Numbered from the stretch's first letter, positions 1 through 6,378 are shown. The stretch is DNA of 10,955 nt from Candidatus Altimarinota bacterium (GCA_027053135.1 JALUEA010000081.1:1-10955); one strand, 5' to 3'. Notes: generated from the letters alone by a model not told the origin. Made by a program: numbers and translations.

Positions 1-120
1 CCAACATCAACTCCGGAGCCAACATCAACTCCGGAGCCAACATCAACTCCGGAGCCAACATCAACTCCGGAGCCAACATCAACTCCGGAGCCAACATCAA
101 CTCCGGAGCCAACATCAACA
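1..120. repeat. 18-bp tandem repeat, six perfect copies plus a partial seventh
   Basis: The unit CCAACATCAACTCCGGAG occurs six times without a mismatch (1-108) and a seventh time for its first 11 bases (109-119) before diverging. More copies probably lie to the left of the window. The unit is a multiple of three, so gain or loss of copies by slippage would lengthen or shorten the encoded PTSTPE stalk without shifting frame. Perfect identity suggests recent expansion or homogenisation. Confidence 0.97.
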
Positions 121-177
121 TCTACTGCGACAATATCCAGTGATGTAGATCCTTTAGCAGCGTTATTAGGGGGATAA
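1..177 (+). CDS. C-terminal end of a PTSTPE-repeat protein (5' end outside window)
   Basis: Frame 1 is open from the first base to a TAA at 175-177. It reads as six perfect PTSTPE hexapeptides, a seventh degenerate unit (PTSTST), then the tail ATISSDVDPLAALLGG. Nothing in the window gives a function. A Pro/Thr/Ser/Glu repeat of this kind is typical of extended linkers or stalks in exported or surface proteins, so a surface role is an inference. The repeat is much richer in G+C (10 of 18 bases) than its surroundings and uses CCG and GAG, which look uncommon in the neighbouring genes. Two other forward frames and some reverse frames also stay open through the repeat, as expected for a short tandem unit. 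Frame 1 is preferred because it gives a plausible low-complexity linker and continues longest into unique sequence. The last 12 bases overlap the end of the convergent helicase gene. Confidence 0.72.
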   Translation, partial: PTSTPEPTSTPEPTSTPEPTSTPEPTSTPEPTSTPEPTSTSTATISSDVDPLAALLGG

Positions 178-2376
178 AATATCCATTTCAACTTTTGTGA
201 GAGGAGCAATTGATGCCACCATACGTTTCTCTCCGACTTCTTGAAAGGTAATAGTTAAAATATCTCCTTCAATATTGAGAATTGTGCCTATTCCAAATTT
301 TTTATGCGAAACAACATCATATATTTCAAAATTATGTGAAATGGTATGAATTTGTTTTCGTGCAAATTGAGATCCCATTTCTCGTGAGGAAAAATAATTT
401 CCATCACAGAGTTCACTTGGAATTTCTGAAATAAATCGAGAAGGAGAGTTGTACTGGATATCTCCATATAACATTCGACTTTTTGCAAAAGTAATATAGA
501 GTTTTTTTTCGGCTCGTGTCATTCCTACATACATCAATCGTCGTTCTTCTTCTAAATTTTCTGGTTTAGAAAACGATCGAGATGATGGAAAAATATTTTC
601 TTCCATTCCAGACATAAATATAAGAGGAAATTCTAATCCTTTTGAAGAATGTACAGTCATCAATGTTACTTGTGGTTCTTTTATTTCGTTTTTTGTTTCT
701 TGAGTATTTTCATCTAAAACATCTAAATCACTAATGAGAGCTACTTCTTCTAAAAATAATGTAAGAGCATTGCCTGGTTCGACAGTATCATATTTTCGTG
801 CAACAGAAATTAATTCTTTAATATTATCGATTCGTGAAATAGATTCTTCACTTCCAATTCCATATTTTTTTTCTATCATTTCTTCGTATCTGATTGTTTG
901 AATTATTTCTGTAATAAAATCAGAAAGTTTTTCGGTTTTTTCTTTTGCTCTAAAATTAGTAATCATTGTATCAAAAAGAATGATTTGTTTTTTTGCAGTA
1001 GGAGAAATTCCTTCAGCAACTCCTACATGAGAAAGCATTTTTCCAAGTTCAAGTTTTTTGGATAATGCAAAGTTTTTTAAAGCATCTATTGATTTTTTTC
1101 CAATTTTTCGAGATGGAACATTGATAATTCTCTCAAGAGCCACGGTGTCATTCTCATTTTTGATAAATCGTAAATATGCAAGAATATCTTTTACTTCTGC
1201 TCGAGCATAAAATTTTAATCCACCAACAATAGTATAAGGAATAGCATGCCGTAATGCTGATTCTTCTAGGGCACGAGATTGAGCATTTGTTCTATATAAA
1301 ATGGCAATATCTGAAAGAGATCCTCCTTTTTTTATATACTGTTCTATTTCATCAAAAATAATATTTGCTTCTTCTTTTTCATCGTCAAGTTCAAAAATAG
1401 TAATTTCATCACCTTGTTCATTATCTGTTGTCATGGTTTTTTCAATTCTATCAGAGTTTTGTGAAATAACAGCATCAGCAGCAGATAAAATATTTTTGGT
1501 TGATCTATAGTTCTTATGTAAAATAACCGTTTTCCCGTCTTTATATTCTTTTTGAAAATTAAGAATATTTGATAAATCAGCTCCTCGAAATTTATATATA
1601 GATTGATCACTATCTCCAATTGCACAAATATTATTATGTTTTTGAGAAAGTAATTGAGCAAATTTATATTGTAAAAAATTTGTATCTTGATATTCGTCAA
1701 TCATTATATATTTCCACCAATTTTGGTATTTTGCAAGAATATCTGGAAAATTTTGAAAAATTTGTACTGGTAATAAAATTAAATCATCAAAATCAACAGC
1801 ATTGGAAGATAAAAGGGTATTTTGATATTGTTTATAGCATTCAGCAATAAGAGTATCTCTATAATTTTCTGCAACTTCAAGAGCTTGTTCTGGTGAAATC
1901 ATATCATTTTTAAGTTGTGATATACTTCGTAAAAGTCCTGCTGTGTTTAAAATTTCTGTTTTAATATTACGCTCTTTGAGAATAGTTCGTGCAAGAGATT
2001 TTGTATCGGTTGTATCAAAAATAGTAAAATCTTTTTCTCGTCCTAAAATTTCTATCTCTTTTCGTAAAATTCGCATTCCAATAGAATGGAATGTTCCAAT
2101 AACAGGTGTGATAATTTTCCCATTTGGGTCAATTTCGCTTCCGACTTTTTCGAGTAAGGTTTCTACCCGTGTTTTCATTTCTCTTGCGGCTTTATTGGTA
2201 AATGTAATAGCTAAAATTTCGCGTGCTTGTACCCCTTGATCCATTAAATATGCAATTCGAACGGTTAATGCTTTTGTTTTTCCTGATCCCGCACCTGCAA
2301 CTACTAAAAGGGGACCATCTTTGTGTGTAACAGCAGATCGTTGTTCATCATTTAATCCTTTTAAAAGTTGAGACAT
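166..2376 (-). CDS. uvrD: UvrD/PcrA-type superfamily 1 DNA helicase
   Basis: ATP-dependent 3'-5' DNA helicase of the UvrD/PcrA/Rep family, expected to act in nucleotide excision repair, recombination control and replication-transcription conflicts. Numbered from the chosen ATG, the motifs are all present: Walker A GAGSGKT (28-34), TFTNKAA (58-64), Walker B DEYQDTN (227-233), GDSDQSIY (254-261), NYRST (289-293), MTVHSSKGLE (573-582) and YVGMTRA (616-622). The C-terminal segment VSHKKFGIGT (about 689-698) is the start of the Tudor-like domain with which PcrA/UvrD contacts RNA polymerase. At 736 residues it is full length. The frame stays open to a TTG at 2422-2424, but that start lies inside a terminator hairpin and adds 16 residues not expected in the family; the ATG at 2374-2376 begins the conserved LNDEQRSAV region. 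It is downstream of pyrE-pyrD on the same strand but separated from it by the terminator. No Shine-Dalgarno sequence is seen. Confidence 0.96.
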   Translation of the reverse strand: MSQLLKGLNDEQRSAVTHKDGPLLVVAGAGSGKTKALTVRIAYLMDQGVQAREILAITFTNKAAREMKTRVETLLEKVGSEIDPNGKIITPVIGTFHSIGMRILRKEIEILGREKDFTIFDTTDTKSLARTILKERNIKTEILNTAGLLRSISQLKNDMISPEQALEVAENYRDTLIAECYKQYQNTLLSSNAVDFDDLILLPVQIFQNFPDILAKYQNWWKYIMIDEYQDTNFLQYKFAQLLSQKHNNICAIGDSDQSIYKFRGADLSNILNFQKEYKDGKTVILHKNYRSTKNILSAADAVISQNSDRIEKTMTTDNEQGDEITIFELDDEKEEANIIFDEIEQYIKKGGSLSDIAILYRTNAQSRALEESALRHAIPYTIVGGLKFYARAEVKDILAYLRFIKNENDTVALERIINVPSRKIGKKSIDALKNFALSKKLELGKMLSHVGVAEGISPTAKKQIILFDTMITNFRAKEKTEKLSDFITEIIQTIRYEEMIEKKYGIGSEESISRIDNIKELISVARKYDTVEPGNALTLFLEEVALISDLDVLDENTQETKNEIKEPQVTLMTVHSSKGLEFPLIFMSGMEENIFPSSRSFSKPENLEEERRLMYVGMTRAEKKLYITFAKSRMLYGDIQYNSPSRFISEIPSELCDGNYFSSREMGSQFARKQIHTISHNFEIYDVVSHKKFGIGTILNIEGDILTITFQEVGEKRMVASIAPLTKVEMDILSP

Positions 2377-2393
2377 AAAAAATAGTGAATTAT

Positions 2394-2433
2394 AAAAAAG
2401 TTTTATACAAAGAAGAGTGTACAAAACTTTTTT
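2394..2433 (-). terminator. Intrinsic terminator of pyrE-pyrD
   Basis: Two 16-base arms (2394-2409 and 2418-2433) flank an 8-base loop. Read on the minus strand the stem is AAAAAAGTTTTGTACA / TGTATAAAACTTTTTT: fifteen Watson-Crick pairs and one G-U, ending in a run of six U. The same position would be an A-C mismatch in plus-strand RNA, so the structure fits minus-strand transcripts best. It begins about 30 bases past the pyrD stop and ends 17 bases before the uvrD ATG. The 3' arm contains TATAAA (minus strand, 2402-2407), a possible -10 box for uvrD, without a convincing -35. Confidence 0.8.
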
Positions 2434-2463
2434 CTTTTTGCCTAGAGCGATGATTGTATATTG

Positions 2464-3555
2464 TTATAGGATTGTTTCTTTTATTTCTTTTGCTAAATTA
2501 GTATTCCACATAGCACCTGTAGCACTCATAACGGCATCAGCACCTGCTTTAATATATTCTTTATAATCTTCTGGTGTTGTTACTCCTCCTGTTCCAATAA
2601 TAATAAATTTATACTGAGATGTTTCTCTTATTTTTGCCATTCTTTTTACCATGTCAAGCCCAGCCCATTTAATTGGCGCTCCACATACTCCAGAAAGGAG
2701 CCTTCCTTCTCCTGGTAATGCCTGTGATCCATCTTCTTTTCGGACATTTCCTGCTATAGTATTAATAGCATTAAACCCTGCAACATACGGTGATACTTTT
2801 TCTATAAAGTCCTGTAATTTCTTATCAGATGGGAAATATGAGAGTTTTATAAGGACTGGAATCTTTTTAGGAGCAAAGACTGGTTGAATTGCTTTTACGA
2901 TTTTTACAACTCTCTCGGTGTCATGACAGAGTAGAGAACTTTTTCCTTCATTTGGGCATGATAAATCAAGTTCTACTATTGGTGCATTTGTTTCAAGAAT
3001 CATTTTTGCTCCATCTATCCAGTCTTGGATAAAGGCTTCTTCTCCATTACCAGGAGTTCCTAAATAGGTTGCAATAAGAATTTGTCCTTTTCCAGCGAGT
3101 TCTACTGCTTTTTTCATATCAGGAATCCATTCTTCTGGAGAAAGAGACGGTACTCCAAACGAATTGGTAATAGCAATTGGATTTGTAAACTTATTTCCCA
3201 TAATTAATCCTTTTCTTGCTTCTTCAAGAGTTAATTGTTCTTTTGTTTGTACTGGAACAATATTGGGAAATGGGTTACATGGATGAGGACGAGTTCGTAC
3301 CGTTTTATACATAATAATATCAAATCCTTTTTGGAATCCTCCTTTACAAAAATTTGCATTTGGAATTGGTCCTGCAGGAATTCCAAAAGGAAGATATACT
3401 TTATGTCCTAAAAAATCATATTGTGGTTCTCCTTTATTTTCATATGTAATACCATCTGCAAATCCACCAAAAGGTCCAGATTTACAATTTTCTTCGTATG
3501 ATATATTGGGATCATAAAATGGAGTAATTTCTGGTTCGGATTGAAAAAATGTCAT
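2464..3555 (-). CDS. pyrD: Diverged class 1-like dihydroorotate dehydrogenase
   Basis: FMN flavoprotein of the dihydroorotate dehydrogenase family, oxidising dihydroorotate to orotate in pyrimidine synthesis. Visible TIM-barrel landmarks: FGIPAGP (57-63), YKTVRTRP with the FMN-contacting lysine (83-90), NSFGVPS (131-137), LSCPN with the class 1 catalytic-position Cys200 (198-202), INT (264-266) and the phosphate-binding IIGTGGV (319-325). Class 2 enzymes carry Ser at the Cys position, so this is class 1-like and probably soluble. At 363 residues it is longer than usual class 1 enzymes (about 310), mostly through an N-terminal extension of about 45 residues. The usual KTVT...GNP.PR segment is replaced by KTVRTRPHPCNPFPN. 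No pyrK-like electron-transfer subunit is adjacent, so the electron acceptor is unknown. The gene starts 19 bases after the pyrE stop, which supports an operon and the orotate assignment over a dihydropyrimidine dehydrogenase. Confidence 0.85.
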   Translation of the reverse strand: MTFFQSEPEITPFYDPNISYEENCKSGPFGGFADGITYENKGEPQYDFLGHKVYLPFGIPAGPIPNANFCKGGFQKGFDIIMYKTVRTRPHPCNPFPNIVPVQTKEQLTLEEARKGLIMGNKFTNPIAITNSFGVPSLSPEEWIPDMKKAVELAGKGQILIATYLGTPGNGEEAFIQDWIDGAKMILETNAPIVELDLSCPNEGKSSLLCHDTERVVKIVKAIQPVFAPKKIPVLIKLSYFPSDKKLQDFIEKVSPYVAGFNAINTIAGNVRKEDGSQALPGEGRLLSGVCGAPIKWAGLDMVKRMAKIRETSQYKFIIIGTGGVTTPEDYKEYIKAGADAVMSATGAMWNTNLAKEIKETIL

Positions 3556-3574
3556 GGGAATAATACGGTAAAAG

Positions 3575-4252
3575 TTATTTTTTATATTCTTTTAATGGGA
3601 GTGCTAATACAGCTGGAGGTAATTTTGATGCATGCACTGCAGGAGCATAAATTTGGCTCATCGCATATATTTCTCCCTTTGGTTCATCAGCAAATTTATG
3701 TCCTCTATGAACACCATACAAGATAGAATATCCTTTAATTTCAAATATATCTTTGTTTTTTTGTATTGTTTTTGAAAGTTCTGAGATTGATGTTCCATTA
3801 TTAAAAATATCTTCTATAAATAGAATATGTTTTCCTCTACATTTTTCTGCTTGTTCTCCGTATAATCCAAGAATACCATGTCTTTTTTCTGTATATGCGT
3901 ATTCTATATTATATTTTTGAAACCCGAGTGTCTGAATTACTTTTGGTAAGCTTAATGATCCAAATGCGACTCCAACAATAATTAAATCAGAAAGTTTATC
4001 GCTAAAAAATTCTTCTATTGCTTCCCAGTATAATGGAGCAAGTGCTATTTCTTGCGCTGTTGTGAGTTTTCTAAAATTGATAAAATACTCTCCTCTTAGT
4101 CGTGAACCATCATTTGCTTTTCCTTTATATTCAAAATGTCCTTGTTCAATAATTCCATATGATTTTAATTGAGATAGGTATTGATCAGATTTGGAAAAAA
4201 GTTTCAAGTTATGATTTGTAATAGAGTGTTGAGGTGTTTCTAACTCTGTCAT
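3575..4252 (-). CDS. pyrE: Orotate phosphoribosyltransferase (diverged)
   Basis: Type I phosphoribosyltransferase expected to convert orotate and PRPP to OMP and pyrophosphate. The PRPP loop is at residues 142-155, HILFIEDIFNNGTS, with the acidic pair Glu147-Asp148 and the GTS phosphate-binding turn. FGSLSLP (97-103) matches the PPi loop region and YTEKRHG (120-126) the flexible-loop region of PyrE proteins. At 225 residues it has the normal length. The usual TTG before the final Ser/Thr is replaced by NNG, an uncommon variant. It is the first gene of the minus-strand pyrE-pyrD pair, which supports the substrate assignment; other phosphoribosyltransferases of this fold cannot be fully excluded from sequence alone. 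A TACAAT -10 box with upstream TG lies about 37 bases before the ATG. No Shine-Dalgarno sequence is visible. Confidence 0.85.
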   Translation of the reverse strand: MTELETPQHSITNHNLKLFSKSDQYLSQLKSYGIIEQGHFEYKGKANDGSRLRGEYFINFRKLTTAQEIALAPLYWEAIEEFFSDKLSDLIIVGVAFGSLSLPKVIQTLGFQKYNIEYAYTEKRHGILGLYGEQAEKCRGKHILFIEDIFNNGTSISELSKTIQKNKDIFEIKGYSILYGVHRGHKFADEPKGEIYAMSQIYAPAVHASKLPPAVLALPLKEYKK

Positions 4253-4288
4253 AGATTTGTAGAATTTAAAGAGTAGGTGTTTTTTGTA

Positions 4289-4318
4289 ATTGTATCAAAT
4301 ATTCTTTTTAGAAAGCAA
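4289..4318 (-). promoter_or_regulatory. Predicted pyrE promoter
   Basis: On the minus strand, TTGCTT (4318-4313) is followed after 18 bases by TACAAT (4294-4289), which is preceded by TGA, giving the extended -10 form TGATACAAT. The start of transcription would be near 4282, leaving a leader of about 30 bases. The -10 box lies within the 9-bp motif GATACAATT, which is repeated near the divergent start of the neighbouring gene. Confidence 0.45.
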
Positions 4319-4363
4319 AGCGTTTTTCTTTTGTTTTTCTTCTTTTTTCTATTAGGTATACTA

Positions 4364-4372
4364 TGATATAAT
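4364..4372 (+). promoter_or_regulatory. Extended -10 promoter for the six-cysteine membrane protein gene
   Basis: TGATATAAT is a perfect extended -10 element (TG, one base, TATAAT). No good -35 is seen at 17-18 bases upstream, where the sequence is T-rich, but extended -10 promoters often do without one. Transcription would start near 4379, at the first base of a small dyad, about 47 bases before the ATG. Confidence 0.6.
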
Positions 4373-4376
4373 AGTG

Positions 4377-4398
4377 GTAATTGTAAGGATACAATTGC
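4377..4398 (+). promoter_or_regulatory. Dyad at the predicted transcription start (operator or 5' hairpin)
   Basis: AATTGTA-AGGA-TACAATT (4379-4396) is a perfect 7-bp inverted repeat with a 4-base centre. In RNA it extends to nine pairs with T-G and G-C at the base. It overlaps the predicted start of transcription, where repressor operators often sit; alternatively it forms a stem-loop at the mRNA 5' end. The half-site also occurs across the pyrE -10 box. No regulator can be named from the sequence. Confidence 0.4.
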
Positions 4399-4425
4399 AT
4401 AATGTAATTTTTTATACTAAGTAAG

Positions 4426-5133
4426 ATGAGAAATATACACATAGAAACAGAAAAGAATACGAAATCAAAGAAGAAAATTATTACCGGAATTGTTCTTGTA
4501 AGTATTGTTGGGGTTGTGTGGGTCTTTCTTCGTTTTTTTTATAATAATTCAATTGAGGTGATAGCAGAAGATATTTCAGAACCCCCTACTTCTACAGGGC
4601 AAGAATTAGAAGATTCATTGACAATGAGTACGGAAGAAATGATGAATGGAGAGGAGATTATAAATGATGTATTTATTGGAGATAGTGATGAAACAGAGGA
4701 AGAATCGGACAGCAGTATAGAATCGAAATATACAGCATTTGTTACTACAATTGAAAAAGCAGTAGAAGAAAAAGATTTTAAAACATTATGTGATTTAAGT
4801 TCTCAGTGTAATAGCAAATCTACGGATCAACAAAAATTAGCACAAAAAGAAAAAGAATATGCTTCACATACGGTTAAATATTTTTCATCAAAAATAGCAG
4901 ATAATGTTTTGTGTTATACGGAAACAATTCGTTTAAAAAATGATACAAATAAGCATCCAATTATTTATACATATCATGTTGCGGTAAAGGAAGATGCGAA
5001 TGGACACTTTGAATTACAGAAACCACGATGTGAGAAAGTGGTGAAAGATCCCTATGGAGATATAACAAATAGATCTCCATATAATACGAGATGTGGTGCA
5101 AATGTAACGCGTCTATTATGCGAGGAAATCTAA
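4426..5133 (+). CDS. Unrecognised single-span membrane protein with six extracytoplasmic cysteines
   Basis: I do not recognise this protein. Residues 1-17 are polar and rich in lysine, 18-38 form one hydrophobic segment, and 42-100 are a very acidic Ser/Thr/Glu-rich linker. Residues 101-235 look like a folded domain. By the positive-inside rule the N-terminus is cytoplasmic and the large C-terminal part outside. All six cysteines (122, 128, 163, 202, 223, 232) are in this outer domain, so up to three disulfides are possible. There is no lipobox. The first part of the domain (about 101-121) is helical and charged. The gene is divergent from pyrE and its last 18 bases overlap the end of pyrF. 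It is preceded by a perfect extended -10 promoter and a dyad; no clear Shine-Dalgarno sequence precedes the ATG. The context does not reveal its function, and its position between pyr genes may be coincidental. Confidence 0.85.
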   Translation: MRNIHIETEKNTKSKKKIITGIVLVSIVGVVWVFLRFFYNNSIEVIAEDISEPPTSTGQELEDSLTMSTEEMMNGEEIINDVFIGDSDETEEESDSSIESKYTAFVTTIEKAVEEKDFKTLCDLSSQCNSKSTDQQKLAQKEKEYASHTVKYFSSKIADNVLCYTETIRLKNDTNKHPIIYTYHVAVKEDANGHFELQKPRCEKVVKDPYGDITNRSPYNTRCGANVTRLLCEEI

Positions 5134-5976
5134 ATCTTCTTTTGCTTTTTGTGCTGCTTCTCCTGCATGAAAAGCAAATTTTTCAGGTTCTCCTTTCTCT
5201 TCAAAGGCAAATAAAATTCCTCGTGAAGAATTCACAATAGCACCTTTTCCATCATCATAAAATGCGGGTTTTAAATCTTCTGATTTACCTCCTTGTGCGC
5301 CGTATCCTGGAATAAGAAATATTTGAGAAGGCATATCTCTTCGTAAAAAAGAAAGTTCTTCAGGGTACGTCGCACCAACGACTGCACCAATATTTGAATA
5401 TTGTTCTTCATTTACATTTTCTGTTCCCAATCGAGAGACCATTCGTGCAATTTTTTCGCATACGAGTTCTTCTCCTATCGGTAAATCTTGAATATCTCCG
5501 GATCCAGGGTTTGAAGTTTTTACGAGTACAAAAATTCCTTTTTTATTTTCATTTGCCTTTTTTATAAAAGGAATGAGTGTGTCTTCTCCCATATATGGAT
5601 TTACGGTAAGAGCATCATATGGTCTATTCTTTCCAAGAAACGCTTCAGCATATGCTTCTGCAGTAGATCCTATATCTCCTCTTTTTGCATCAACAATAAC
5701 CGGAAGATTTTTTTCTTTGGCATACATACATACTTTTTCGAATGCATTAAATCCAATACTTCCAAATTGTTCAAAAAATGCAATTTGTGGTTTGACACAT
5801 GCAATATGCGGTGCGCATGCATCGATAATTGGAATTAAAAATTTAAGAATTGTTTCATCTGGGGAACAATCTTTTTTTAAAAATTGAGGAATTCTGTCCC
5901 AATGAGGATCAAGTCCAAGACAAAGAACAGATTGTTTTGTTCGTATTGATTGGTTAATTCTATCTGCAAAATGCAT
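5116..5976 (-). CDS. pyrF: Orotidine 5'-phosphate decarboxylase
   Basis: Catalyses OMP to UMP plus CO2, the last step of de novo UMP synthesis. The signature DAKRGDIGST lies at residues 96-105; with Lys62 (VKPQ) this gives the Lys/Asp-Lys-Asp active-site set (Lys62, Asp96, Lys98, Asp101). Also seen are LDP near the N-terminus (22-24, substrate contact), VKTSNPGSGD (152-161), the phosphate-binding GYGAQG (224-229) and NSSRG (249-253). The 286-residue length and the GYGAQG/NSSRG layout match the longer subfamily 2 of PyrF rather than the roughly 235-residue E. coli type. It is on the same strand as pyrE-pyrD but separated from them by an opposing gene, so it must be transcribed on its own; TATACT (minus strand, 6018-6013) is a weak -10 candidate. 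The last 18 bases overlap the convergent gene's 3' end. No Shine-Dalgarno sequence precedes the ATG. Confidence 0.96.
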   Translation of the reverse strand: MHFADRINQSIRTKQSVLCLGLDPHWDRIPQFLKKDCSPDETILKFLIPIIDACAPHIACVKPQIAFFEQFGSIGFNAFEKVCMYAKEKNLPVIVDAKRGDIGSTAEAYAEAFLGKNRPYDALTVNPYMGEDTLIPFIKKANENKKGIFVLVKTSNPGSGDIQDLPIGEELVCEKIARMVSRLGTENVNEEQYSNIGAVVGATYPEELSFLRRDMPSQIFLIPGYGAQGGKSEDLKPAFYDDGKGAIVNSSRGILFAFEEKGEPEKFAFHAGEAAQKAKEDLDFLA

Positions 5977-6062
5977 AGGATTATGAAAAAAGAGAGAATA
6001 AATACATTACTGAGTATATATTGTTTTTTTATTTAAGTGCTAGAGAATTTTAAATTACCTCT

Positions 6063-6071
6063 TGATAAAAT
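6063..6071 (+). promoter_or_regulatory. Predicted extended -10 promoter for secG and the downstream genes
   Basis: TGATAAAAT matches the extended -10 form (TG, one base, then TAAAAT, one mismatch to TATAAT). No -35 is evident. Transcription would begin near 6078, giving secG a leader of about 45 bases. The element has the same TGATAnAAT shape as those in front of pyrE and the six-cysteine protein gene. Confidence 0.4.
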
Positions 6072-6123
6072 TTAGAGATTGAGTGAAACTATTAGTGTTA
6101 TACATTTTACATTACAGAAAAAT

Positions 6124-6351
6124 ATGGGAAATATTAAAGATATTGTTTTGTGGATCGAAATTATTACAGCTATATTATTGATTATTATCATTTTATTGCA
6201 ACCAAAAACTAATGCCGGAATGGGATCAATGGCAGGAGAAGATTCATCTACGCTTACTACAAAGCGAGGAGGAGAAAGAGTTATTCATAAAATGACAGTT
6301 TTTTTAGCAATTTTATTTGCTGTTTCTGCTTTTTTGTATCATATTGTTTAA
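6124..6351 (+). CDS. secG: SecG subunit of the Sec translocon
   Basis: Small inner-membrane partner of SecYE that assists SecA-driven protein export. From the chosen ATG the product has 75 residues, the normal size. Two hydrophobic segments (about 5-25 and 55-74) flank the conserved cytoplasmic loop LLQPKTNAGMGSMAGE, which corresponds to the LLQ..K.AG.G......G signature of SecG, and RGGE precedes the second helix as in many family members. The frame is open to a TTG at 6079, but that would add 15 polar residues not expected before the first helix, so the ATG at 6124 is preferred. Neither start has a Shine-Dalgarno sequence. Genes downstream on the same strand are the solute-binding protein and rplI. 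Confidence 0.9.
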   Translation: MGNIKDIVLWIEIITAILLIIIILLQPKTNAGMGSMAGEDSSTLTTKRGGERVIHKMTVFLAILFAVSAFLYHIV

Positions 6352-6378
6352 TCTAAAATATTATGAAATAGGGTAATG

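Noticed and set aside
1..120. CRISPR array
   Set aside because: The 18-bp units abut directly with no spacers and encode an in-frame hexapeptide.
1943..2239. 98-residue plus-strand frame inside uvrD, and similar frames at 2651-2887, 5573-5887, 8006-8308 and 9305-9592
   Set aside because: All lie fully within well-supported genes on the other strand and show no recognisable protein features.
2377..2424. TTG start for uvrD adding 16 residues
   Set aside because: The TTG lies in the terminator hairpin and the extra residues do not match the helicase family; the ATG at 2374-2376 is placed at the family start.
4253..4425. Pyrimidine riboswitch or PyrR attenuator in the pyrE leader
   Set aside because: The predicted pyrE leader is only about 30 bases, with no terminator/antiterminator pair and no PyrR-like binding loop.
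6079..6123. TTG start for secG
   Set aside because: It would add 15 residues before the first membrane helix and begins at about the predicted transcription start; the ATG at 6124 gives a normal-length SecG.
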